NCBI GenBank assembly: GCA_030770425.1
Contig: JASJFT010000119.1
Span: 62,001-126,000, forward strand
Origin: Darksidea phi
Taxonomy: Eukaryota > Ascomycota > Dothideomycetes > Pleosporales > Lentitheciaceae
Direction of reading: 5' to 3'
DNA length: 64,000 nt
This document shows positions 55,194-64,000 of this stretch, piece after piece (positions within the stretch are counted from its first letter, which is position 1; each line of letters begins with the position of its first letter). A program made the position numbers and the translations under genes. The notes under the pieces were generated by a model that was not told where the DNA came from, ran no database searches, and saw only the letters and a list, made by a program, of their open reading frames with translations.

Positions 55194-55838
55194 ATGAGAA
55201 AGTCACTTTCCCGTTACATTCCAGTTCGATCATCAAAAGTTCTTCTTCCGACTTTCAATTCGATTGGGCCATCTACTGCTCGGTCTCATCTAAGAGAGTA
55301 TTTCTAGCATGAGAGGATACCACTAGTGTTTTACAAGAATTGGTTTGGGCATTAGAGCAGTGATGCCCTAATGTACACCTTTAATGATCCATGTCGTTTT
55401 CGAAGTCTCCAAGGTTTTTCTATACCATACGTAGTTTCCTTCCAAGCGTCCCAGATTCCACGCATGCGCATCATGCGGATCGTACGATATCGTTTGATAG
55501 TAGTTGAGATGGGATGGAATGGCATTGGACGTACGTTATAGCCCTATTATTCATATTGATTAAAATCGAACGATAGCAATTTTCCCGATACAGTCTGTAT
55601 ATTCGGCTCCTCCTCTCTCCGCCTGGGCCCCTCTTTACTGTCTTCAGCTTCTTATTCTACGATGATAGCTGCCGTTTGCAATACTCCAACTGTACTTAGT
55701 ACGGCAAGTGAGCATAGCAACTAGAGCCACGCTACTATAACTAATACGCTCAGAAGAAGCTAACTGAGACAACACCGCCGCAACTCTATTGTCTGCCCTA
55801 CCACTACAAGCCCGCAGGCCTTCCGTCAGCAAGCCAAC
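55194..55838. other. Intergenic stretch
   Basis: Nothing recognisable is seen. It separates the small secreted protein gene from a fragment of an NLR-type N-terminus. Confidence 0.5.
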
Positions 55839-56043
55839 ATGCCGACCCTTTGAGTATAACGGCTAGTATTAGTACGATAATCGGAATCTCTAAAAAGGTC
55901 GCCGAGCTTTGCTTTCAATACTCCCTTGCTGTAAAAGATTCTCGGAACAATGTCGAATGCCTTTTAGAGGAGCTGGAAGGACGACTGGAATCAAGCAAAA
56001 AGCGGAAGGCTATATCAGGCTTGGAAGTGCCACTACTAAAGTA
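55839..56043 (+). pseudogene. Fragment of a HeLo-like/SesA-type STAND N-terminal domain
   Basis: An ATG at 55839 is followed one base out of frame by DPLSITASISTIIGISKKV, then FQYSLAVKDSRNNVE and LLEELEG. This is the start of the fungal N-terminal domain found on many NLR and HELL proteins; the intact HELL gene here begins ADPLSITASVIT. A one-base deletion after the start codon (ATGCCGAC where ATGGCCGAC is expected) and loss of everything after about 55 codons make it a dead fragment. No NACHT domain follows. Confidence 0.7.
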
Positions 56044-56044
56044 G

Positions 56045-57758
56045 GGACATTAAAACGCATCGTCCCTAAGAATGCCGCCCTCGAGATCTAATAAAACGCT
56101 CCCTCCAATACCCACTTCCCTCGGCGGAATTCGCGACCACCAAAACAATGCAGTGCATCCACCATAGTCACTTTTCCACCCATTAACGCCCTAGCCTAGA
56201 AGTAGCCGCGCCGCACAAGGGAGGCAGCAACGCAAGACGACAAAGTAAGAAACACAAAAGACGCGCAAGAGACAGCAAAGCACAGGAGATAAGTACAGTC
56301 CCCTCCTGAATGGGTTATTAGCGCGGTCCTCCCGAGGTGTACGTATGTATGAGCCATGCCGCCTTCTCTATATTTTATGTAGTAATACTGACGCGGCAAT
56401 TCGGTGATCTGGGCATTGTGGGGGGTTGGCAATGAATTGGTACCTCTAGTTGCTAGCAAACGCTTGCAGCTGGTTTTTAGCACAAGTGTAGACCACTGCC
56501 CTCACTCTCGCACGAGTCAGATCTCGCCGGAAAAGTGAGATTGCTAATTGGCTAAAAATTGAAGGCGTATCTGGCAGCGCAATCAAGAAGAAGGCTGACC
56601 GCATCGTTGCTCGGCATGCGCACGGCTTGTCCGGGGTCTAAATGTTCGGTGAAGGATCTGGGCGCTTACCACGTGCTCTCATAGTCAAAGAACCCATATG
56701 TTCCTTGCTAGTAGTCCTCTGTTATGGCTTTTGGCTCTTCGTAGCGTTAAACCCATGTTTGGTACTACTCGTGGGACCTCTAGCCCTAAGACTTTAGAGC
56801 CTTTGCTGCAAGGTACTGTTGATACGTCCCTTGACGGTAATAAAAAGCATAGAACAAAGCATCTGTCTCAATACGGGAGTACAACTGTGGGTCATCGAAG
56901 ATGGCCAACGGTTCTTGCGGGTAGTGAGAGGGTGTGTAGGGATATGGATTTTGTGGACGATAATGGCGTGGAGCGCGAAAGAAAGCGACGCAGATACGAT
57001 AATTAGCCCAGCAGCCCTCGTCCCGTCCCGGGCAGAATGGCCCACCCATCGCCCCCCTCGCCCACCCTCGCCCGCGAGCGCGACTCGCGGTGCTCCCAGA
57101 TCTGGAGGCCGGGACCTGTCGGGGCTGTCGGCCAGCAAAGTCGCAGGCCAAAGAGGCGACGGCGTCGTGAAACGGAAGCGTTTCGAGGGTAAAGAGCCGG
57201 CTCGAGAGCTAAGGCTTCGCGCGAATCGGTAGCAGAGCCAAGCTAGCCCAAGACGGCCGATCCACGTCCTCAAGGCGAGCTGTACGTGATGATGGCAGCC
57301 CGCCTCTCATGTCCGAGGGCAGCGTCATCCGCCCACGGCCAGCAGGGAACCAACCACATCGCAGACCGACGTAGTCCCAGAATCCCGGTTTGGTGGACCA
57401 GTGTGACTTTCGGCGATCGGGCCAAATCGAGGCGGCGACCCAGGCTTGCCCTCGCATTCACTGACTGGTCCAAGAACTATTTGGGTCCGCCAGCCGCACT
57501 CGCACGATAACTTAGGAAAGGTTCCCATAGCTTCCGGCACTTGAAATCGGCACTTTGACGCAGGAGATTGTCGAAAGCCTTGGCGGCAACGCAGGCAGTG
57601 CCGTCAACCAGAACGAAGTCCATAAATGTGAGCCCAGGAGATTCAATTCATAGCCGTAAATTTAAGTGTTCAATTATCTCAAAGATACGACAGTTCAAGC
57701 TCGGCCTTTTGTCTAACGCGGTTGCAGTTATCAACCTAGATTTGCTTATTTTCCTGCA
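56045..57758. other. Gene-free stretch
   Basis: GC content rises around 57020-57240, and frames stay open on both strands there (up to 159 codons), but composition is biased (Arg/Pro/Ser) and no family is recognised. 56196-56483 on the minus strand is open for 95 codons without similarity. The start of the zinc-finger gene, with its 5' UTR, is at the right end. Confidence 0.4.
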
Positions 57759-58999
57759 ATGGTAATGCTCCCTGCCCAAACACCAATCATTCTTAAATTG
57801 GCATGGTCTGACTATTCCTATTCGGGTTAAAGCAGGACCAGTACGATGCTGTGGGTAAATTTGCGTGCCCGCGGCAAGGCTGCCCCAAAAACTTTACTCG
57901 CCGCTCGATCCTGAACGATCACCTTCGAGTCCATGACAACGAACGACCTTATGAATGTGCGGAGTGCGGAAGGAGGTTCACACGTGCAAGTGATTTAAAA
58001 AGACACAACGCAAGACACACCCAAACGGAGAGGCATGTTTGTGAAGGCTGCAGACGCACATTTACCCGAAAATATGCTCTTTCAGAACATCTTCGGTCGC
58101 CCAAATACAGCCGCTGTAACCATGCACACGATCGCCTCCATGCGACAAGCACTACCTCCGCAGCCAGCGAAGTTCTCACACAATCAGACAATGGCTCCAC
58201 GACTAAGATAGCTTCCGCCAATCAAATTCAGGATGATCCTCGTGCCACATCGGACAAACCGACGGAGTCAGCAACCTTCACACAAAGTTACGATTCAACG
58301 GTCACAAATATGCCGAGTTCGCTGGAAACTACTGGTCACACCTTTGCGCTACCAGACATATTTAAAGGGCAATCAGGAAGCGAAGGATTCACCAGGCCAT
58401 TTATTCCGGCGAATGCTCAGGAGATAAATTTCCAGCCCCTTCCTAGCATGTGGATGCCAGAGAATACACCCCTCCCAAGCTCTTCGCTAGGCCCTGAATC
58501 TGAGCTCAGTTCTGGATTCCAGGATCTTTCCTCTCTCAACCATACCAGTTTACCACCCGCGCAGCCAATTGTTTGTGACCTATGCCAACGTCGTCATGAC
58601 AACAAGCTTGACTACCGTGATCACATCCGAATGCACCTGGAAGACCTCGAATCACGGCCATACAGATGCACTCACTGTGCTATATCATTCGGTTGGTCTG
58701 CAGCTCTCTTCCTTCATCAAACTTCAAAACCCTGGAAGTGTCCACGATTCAAATGTTCAAAAGTTTTCCACACCCATGAAGCCCTAGGTTGCCACCTCAA
58801 AGGCCAGGATGGATCCGATTCTTGCCATTTAGCAATGGGGAAGAGTGAGGAGATACTGAAAGCAAGGCTTAAGCAGAAGCTGGATTCTCTTACTAAGGAA
58901 GTTGGATTGAGCTGGAACGATCTTTTCGGAGAAATGGAAAGTAATGATTGGGAGGTGGGGGGCAGTGGTTTCCTAGGTACGGGATCTATGTTGAACTAG
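57759..58999 (+). CDS. C2H2 zinc-finger transcription factor
   Basis: The main exon is 57836-58999. A first exon holding only the ATG (57759-57761) is proposed because GTAATG follows directly, a GCAG acceptor precedes 57836 in phase 0, and no in-frame ATG lies before the first finger; this gives 388 residues. Fingers: residues 12-34 (FACPRQGCPKNFTRR), 42-62 (YECAECGRRFTRASDLKRH), and a third starting at Cys70 (HVCEGCRRTFTRKYALSEH). A second zinc cluster near residues 270-340 includes VCDLCQRRHDNKLDYRDH and YRCTHCAISFGW. The middle is Ser/Thr/Pro-rich. It should be a nuclear DNA-binding protein; targets are unknown. The TAG at 58997 is followed by 59 further open codons in the same frame, which may belong to the next, broken gene. 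Confidence 0.75.
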
Positions 59000-59014
59000 G
59001 ACAGGCCTCCCTTT

Positions 59015-59968
59015 ATGAACGTGAATGTTGAACTTGGTAGTTCAGGTCGGAATACGCCCGTCAAGAAGGAATTCGAGTATCCGCCATCGCCTCCTCAGGA
59101 AGGCCGAAGGTGTCGAAACTACCAGTCCATTACGAAGAGCCGACGCGGAAACGGAAAAGAAGTTGTGGGAGGAACTTGACGTCCGCACCACCCCAAGATA
59201 TGTTGGATCTATCTGATGAAGTTTATGGACTGGGATATATTGCAAAGGCTTATGCGCACGAGGATGATCTGACGCAATCAGTGAATATCGGTAGTGTCCG
59301 CCCATACAGTCTTCAAGATCTAAGCATAGAAGGCAACAGCTATCAACTTGCCGTTAGTGTTCTGTTCGTCACTTACTGTGTACGTCTTTCTCTAACAATT
59401 TCCTCGGCGCCAATACTAATTCCATGTAGCTATTCGAGACGCTCTCAAACCTGATTATCAGGAAGATGCAGCCTGCACATACCTCTCTGGCCTGGCCTTT
59501 TGCTGGGACATGACTGTGGCCTTTACCGCCTTGGTCAACAGCAAGGAGGCTCTCATCGCTTGCGGCAAGCGCGCCTTTTCCACCGGCATGAAGATTACGG
59601 TTGGTAGCTCAGCTGGTGTTGTGACGCCCTTTCTTTACCGCGCTGAACATCCGCTCAAGTGTTCCTCTAGCTATGGCGCTACGATTGGTTTGCTTGTGTT
59701 GGCACTCGGTATCTATACTACGCTTCATTTGTGGTACCGCCGTTGGTGTACGAAGAAGCTCAGTGGGAAGGAAGATTGGAGGATGGAGGGGAAGACCCAG
59801 GGGATTAATGAAGTGGGAGAGTTTAATTCGAGGTTTTGTATACGATTTGAGGACCAGAACGACAACGTTGGTTATGTTGGGGCAGGATATCGTGGTGGGG
59901 CGTCTGACGGACAGATAGACTTGTCTCATAGATTCCATATTGTGATTACCTTCAACGTGCAATACTAG
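59015..59968 (+). pseudogene. MFS transporter (allantoate/nicotinate permease type) with internal deletion
   Basis: An ATG at 59015 begins MNVNVELGSSGRNTPV, a typical cytosolic tail. In another frame ETEKKLWEELDVRTTP follows, the usual sequence before helix 1 of DAL5/TNA1-like permeases. A third frame gives SVNIGSVRPYSLQDL, GNSYQLAVSVLFVTYC, and, after a probable intron ending near 59429, LFETLSNLIIRKMQPA, the region of helices 1-2. Directly after 59500 the sequence resembles only the last helices and tail (GSSAGVVTPFLYRAEHP, ATIGLLVLALGIYTTLHL, then KKLSGKEDW). The middle of about 250-300 residues is missing, and at least two frameshifts are present. It is dead as a transporter. Confidence 0.75.
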
Positions 59969-61493
59969 TTAGACGCGCGATTCTGCAGTAACAATATAAA
60001 CTTCGAGTATAGTGCTTGACGACATGTCCCAACAACGACTCCTTCCGCTTTACTACGCATCCAGACCTCTTTCAGCCCACGCTCCCGCAGTGCATATTCC
60101 AGCAGACGCACGCGCCCGCGGTATACACCGACACATGCTAATGATGGTGTTCATCACACCATCTGCACCTCCCCCCTCCATTCCAACCGCCCCCTAACTC
60201 CTATACAGATTGTAACACGCTCTCGTCTCCCTCCCCCACAAACACATCATCGTTCCATGCGCGTTTTTTAGAAAAGAAAGCCAGCCAAACAAACACATGA
60301 ATCTAACCCAGAACCGCTTCAAATTCCAAGCAACAGCGCAAGCCGCCATACCTCCATAGGCAAAGCCGGTATCGTTTTAATCAAAGCAGAACATCGAATA
60401 TTAACCGTGATGTGTAGAAAGAAAGAGCGTAGAAGGACTGCGATGAGAGAATTTATACTATTCCCAGGACGACCGTTTAGTCGTTGTGGAGGGAGGTGGT
60501 GAGGGTTATTTTAGGGAGATAGTACTACTCATCACCATCACTTCTATTTATACAATACAATACAATACAATACGACACGATACGATAGAGTACAGTACAG
60601 TATAGTACAGTACATTACAGTCCTACAAGCATACCTATAAACGCACTTTTCTTTCCGACAAATAAAATAGCTGCACAACAGCACCACCACCACATGTGTC
60701 GGTTCTCGTAGGCAGGTTCAGTGCTCAATTCTAGATTTTTAGTCGTGGCGTGTGGAAAGAAAGAAAGAGAATACCGAGTGCTGTACATGCATGGGTTTTA
60801 TACCTATCCCAGGACAACTACTTAAACAGTGCATGGGGGTGCAGAAATGGTGCGCATTGATTTAATTATATAATACTCACCATCACCACATGCAAAAGCG
60901 GTTCCAGGATGTATAAACAGCGTGAACATGAACTCGAACTGCCAAAACCTTTTTAAACCCCCCGTATGCGCAGTCGCAGCCGCAGCGAGACAGCGAAACA
61001 GCACCATGTCATGTTGTACAATGAGTTTTTAGCTCCCAGTCCAGAGTGCAAGTCGTGTGTAGAAGAAAAAACAGCGTAGAGAGTTAGAACGGGGAGAATT
61101 TATACCTGGGCTGACACGATTCTTGAGGTGGTACGGAGTGGGTGATGTTCATCACCACCCACCACTTACGCCCGGCTTCGACTACGGCTGACTAAAGAGA
61201 TAGCTTTTGCTTTTACCTTTAACTTTAATCTCACACACCAATCAAAAGCAAGAGAAAGAATTTAATGTGAACTGATTATTGATACCGAAAAAAAGGCACC
61301 AAAAACGCCCTGTAAATGCTTATGCTATGCCTTCAAACACCAACCCAATGCTAAACGAAAGAAAGAGCGAAAACGAGAGGAAAGGGACGACAAAAACTCC
61401 GGTAAGGCAAGCTGGACCCAGCAGCTACACCAATGCAAATACAGCCCATTACGCTCAAAACAATTACTTCTCATCCATCCGAGCGCCGACGAT
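59969..61493. other. Long spacer with three related ~330-bp segments
   Basis: No gene is supported. Three diverged copies of one segment lie at about 60400-60540, 60735-60895 and 61025-61170. Each has a GTGTAGAAAGAAAGA-like start, TTTATAC..TCCCAGGAC in the middle, and CATCACCA at the end. Part of this could be the 3' UTR of the minus-strand gene that ends at 61494. Confidence 0.5.
60549..60616. repeat. Microsatellite of TACAA / TACAG type
   Basis: A pentamer run of ATACA units changes into GTACA and GATAC variants, forming a short imperfect simple repeat within the spacer. Confidence 0.8.
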
Positions 61494-63278
61494 CTACGCA
61501 GCACCCTTCCTCTTCCCACGTCCACATTCGCGCTTACTAAGCGGCTCCTCGGGCATCACCCACCCCCTCACACGCTTAGCCTCCCTCTTCTCGCTCATCT
61601 GCGGCTTCGGAATCCACGCGTCCCTCTCGAGGCAATTCTGGCGTGTCAACGCGGCAGGACCGCCGACTTCCATGCGCCAGGTACCCATGCCTTCGAACGG
61701 ATTTTCCTTGGCGAGCATATGCAGGTACCACAGGGCGATGCCGGCGGTCATCTGGACATTGCCGGTGGCAGGGTCGAGACCGTGTGTGGAGAGGCTGATG
61801 GGCGCGCTGACTTCGAGGTAGCCAAAGATGGGGACGCCGGTTTGGGCATTGACGGTTGCGGGATCTGTGGACAGGGCGGACGAGGGCCCACCGCAGCGGA
61901 CGCAGAGAAGCTCAATTTCGGTCATGATGAAGCCGTAGCGGCAGCCGTGTTCGCGCATGACGCGGTGGAGGTGGGCGAGGCCTTGTAGGTAGAGGACCTG
62001 CTTCGGCGGGGACTCGCTGCGCATGCCCGTGTTCCACTGGTCGTAGCACTTGACAAGGCCGACAACGCGGCCGCGGCTGTCGCCGTAGATGGTCTTCTCG
62101 TAGTCGGACGGGTAGTTTGAGACGAACTCGGGTTGTTGTCGGACGCCTGTTACGGATTTGATGGCGCGCATCATCATGTGAGTGCTTCCCTGGGCGACCT
62201 TGAGCGCGGCGTTGATTTTGGTGGCATAGTAGTTTGCGCAGACGTCATGCAGAGCGGGCTCGTTCTCTGGCTGGAGGTTTTGGCGGGCGGGCTCGGGAAG
62301 GTAGTTTGACGAGATGGGTACCTCAAGAAGGGGCAGAACGGAGGGCAGGGCGGTGATGGTGGAGATGTTGAACTCGGTCCAGCTGCGGAGGTTGCGAACG
62401 TCCCACCAGAAGTGGTTGTGCAGGCCTCGCGGCGCGCTGGTGACGCGGCGGACAAGAGCTGGGGAGGGGTTGGGCGACGTGAGGTAGTCGAGGAGAGAGG
62501 AGGTGGGGATTGCCTGGAAGCTGTCGATGTTGGCCTCTGTAGAGAAGGGGTATTGGACAGCTGGGGCGGGCTCGAGCTCGGAGAAGCTGTAGTCCTGAGA
62601 GGAAGTGGTGGCGTAGGAGACATCCTGGACTTGAGGGAAGGAGGATGGGAGAGAAGTGACGAGGTCTAGGCTAGGCTGAGCCGCGCTTGATGCGGTCACA
62701 TACGAGGGGATATTGCGGTAGGTAGGGAAGCCGTAGCGGCTGATGACGTTCTCGTCGATACTACCGGCAGAGCCAGCCCGTGAGTGCCTGTTCACGCTGT
62801 TTGTTGACCGGGATCGGCCGTGAGCAGCGATAGAAGCGCGCCGGGGCTCAGTGTTGAAGGTGATGGGGGAATTAAGGGTGGAGGTGAGGCCCAGGTCGTA
62901 TGATGATGTCGAAACAGGGGAGGTGACACTGCTGTTGGCAGCGTAATGCGCGAATGGACTTGATCCCCTGCGGATCATGGAGTTGGGGCGCGAGTAAGGG
63001 CTGTAGGTAGACCCATAACCCATGCTTTGGGTAGACGTCGTCCGGCGATGTCTAACTGGGCCACCGGTAGGTTCCGCGATCTGATCCTGCATCCGGACCT
63101 TGGGAAGGAGGAGTGGTCCATGTTGTCGAATGGGCGACCGGGGAGGAGTGGTGTTGGCGGTATAGGCGGACCCGGCCGGAGAGGCGCCCTGCGAGCAGAA
63201 AGCGCCATCCGACATTGAGCCAACACTGCCCGGCAGATAGGTGTAGGAGGTGGTTGGTGGCGTGGTTTGGCGAAACAT
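61494..63278 (-). CDS. Conserved fungal protein of unknown function
   Basis: An intronless frame of 594 residues from the ATG at 63278. The first 270 residues are Ser/Thr/Pro-rich and low in order (for example SRPNSMIRRGSSPFAHY), probably phosphorylated and disordered. The second half looks folded and conserved: RGLHNHFWWDVRNLRSWTEF, YYATKINAALKVAQGS, YPSDYEKTIYGDSRGRVVGLVKCYDQWNTG, and VMREHGCRYGFIMTEIELLCVR. I recall this block from proteins loosely labelled sialidase in ascomycete annotations, but I see no catalytic motif to support that name. The C-terminus is basic (KRECGRGKRKGAA). No signal peptide or membrane segment is visible. It is probably cytosolic or nuclear. Confidence 0.8.
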   Translation of the reverse strand: MFRQTTPPTTSYTYLPGSVGSMSDGAFCSQGASPAGSAYTANTTPPRSPIRQHGPLLLPKVRMQDQIAEPTGGPVRHRRTTSTQSMGYGSTYSPYSRPNSMIRRGSSPFAHYAANSSVTSPVSTSSYDLGLTSTLNSPITFNTEPRRASIAAHGRSRSTNSVNRHSRAGSAGSIDENVISRYGFPTYRNIPSYVTASSAAQPSLDLVTSLPSSFPQVQDVSYATTSSQDYSFSELEPAPAVQYPFSTEANIDSFQAIPTSSLLDYLTSPNPSPALVRRVTSAPRGLHNHFWWDVRNLRSWTEFNISTITALPSVLPLLEVPISSNYLPEPARQNLQPENEPALHDVCANYYATKINAALKVAQGSTHMMMRAIKSVTGVRQQPEFVSNYPSDYEKTIYGDSRGRVVGLVKCYDQWNTGMRSESPPKQVLYLQGLAHLHRVMREHGCRYGFIMTEIELLCVRCGGPSSALSTDPATVNAQTGVPIFGYLEVSAPISLSTHGLDPATGNVQMTAGIALWYLHMLAKENPFEGMGTWRMEVGGPAALTRQNCLERDAWIPKPQMSEKREAKRVRGWVMPEEPLSKRECGRGKRKGAA

Positions 63279-64000
63279 GGTGATTGAGAATTGAGAACAG
63301 CTACCAGACTGCTTGGAATAAGGATCAATTCAAATCGGTGAACGAGGCCCAATGGCTTACGCTTAGTGAAGAGATGACAATAACGAAAGGCGATTATGAA
63401 TAGGAATTAGGATAGAGACCAGCTCCGTGAAGTCTAGAGACAAGAAGAGAAGAGAACAGAAGGAAACTCGTAGATCCGCACCAAGACAGTGCACTGGAAT
63501 CGATTGATGAATGATGAGAGTGAACGGTAGTTGTGCGGCGAAGCAACGGGTCTTTATTCTTCTCAGCATGAAGCCGTCCCAACGACTGGCTCACAACGCG
63601 TCATCCCGATCGCGCTCTAGCGCTAAAACATCCTGAAACACGATTCATCGACGTTCCCAGGAACTGGGTCTGGAGCGGGTATACAGAGCGGTAAGGCGGT
63701 TGTATCAGGCTTGCCTGCAAGACGGTATGAAACAAGCGGCTGATGGGCGAGTACTGCGCGCGGAGGGCCGTCTAGTCCCATCGGCAACCGTCTATTTTAG
63801 AGCGAAGGTGCGTGCTGCTTCGGGAGTGGCCCCACGGCTACGGTGATGCTGAATGGCTGGGGGGAGGGAGGTCGCAGAAGCGTCTATACCAAAGAGGTAA
63901 GAGTACGGCGTAGCGCTGCATATGGGGCGGTTGGGTAAGTTGAAACCGAGCAGCGTGGCGCCGTTGTTGTTGATGCTGTGGCACAGAGGGCGACAACTAT
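63279..64000. promoter_or_regulatory. Upstream region of the conserved unknown gene
   Basis: This should contain the 5' UTR and promoter of the gene starting at 63278. Short minus-strand frames between 63363 and 63594 could be UTR or upstream ORFs. No other gene is seen up to the window end. Confidence 0.45.

Noticed and set aside
56794..57273. Long GC-rich frames on both strands, considered as a gene or rDNA piece
   Set aside because: Biased Arg/Pro/Ser composition, overlapping on both strands, and no recognisable protein or rRNA motif.
1..64000. CRISPR arrays or bacterial operon features
   Set aside because: No regularly spaced direct repeats of that kind; spliced genes and fungal families show nuclear eukaryotic DNA.

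Overview
The window is nuclear DNA from a filamentous ascomycete (Pezizomycotina). A Dothideomycete of the Pleosporales type is the best guess, but it is only a guess. The evidence is short spliceosomal introns (mostly 49-75 bp, with GT/GC donors, CTAAC-like branch sites and AG acceptors), a HET-domain gene, two NACHT-type NOD-like receptors (NLRs), a Zn2Cys6 regulator, Fot1/pogo-type transposon DNA and RIP-like transition mutations.

The window has two kinds of territory. About 29.9-45.7 kb is compact and core-like: an ARA2-type aldo-keto reductase, a Zn2Cys6 factor, a monocarboxylate-type MFS transporter, an Hva1/TUDOR protein, an adiponectin-receptor/haemolysin-III membrane protein, a PCI-like protein, and a divergent pair of ribosome-biogenesis genes (SSF1/PPAN and RRP3). 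About 61.5-63.3 kb holds a long conserved fungal protein of unknown function. The flanks (1-29 kb and 46-60 kb) are accessory. They carry sparse genes, pseudogenes, dispersed repeats, a HET gene, two NLRs, small secreted proteins and a transposon.

Metabolic genes in the left flank are a cytochrome-less cellobiose-dehydrogenase-like GMC enzyme, a fungal amidoligase with a GC-AG intron, and a divergent choline oxidase / betaine-aldehyde dehydrogenase pair. The pair can make glycine betaine from choline; the dehydrogenase ends in a peroxisomal -AKL.

The most interesting system is at 22.5-27.6 kb. A NACHT-WD40 NLR on the minus strand and a HELL (HeLo-like) protein on the plus strand are transcribed divergently from a 223-bp spacer. 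The NLR has a short first exon that is easy to miss. It encodes a roughly 20-residue motif that aligns without gaps to the C-terminal motif of the HELL protein. The HELL C-terminus itself holds two HET-s-like pseudo-repeats. This is the architecture of an amyloid-templated NLR/executioner pair (compare NWD2/HET-S) with a divergent motif sequence. A transmembrane protein gene follows immediately.

A second NLR (PNP-NACHT-ankyrin, 47.7-51.5 kb) ends in near-identical 99-bp ankyrin repeats. A CpA-type transition creates its stop codon, and a 1.85-kb TIR transposon sits inside the continuing, decayed repeat array. All gene models were built by eye from splice signals and reading frame; family names rest on motif recognition, not on searches.
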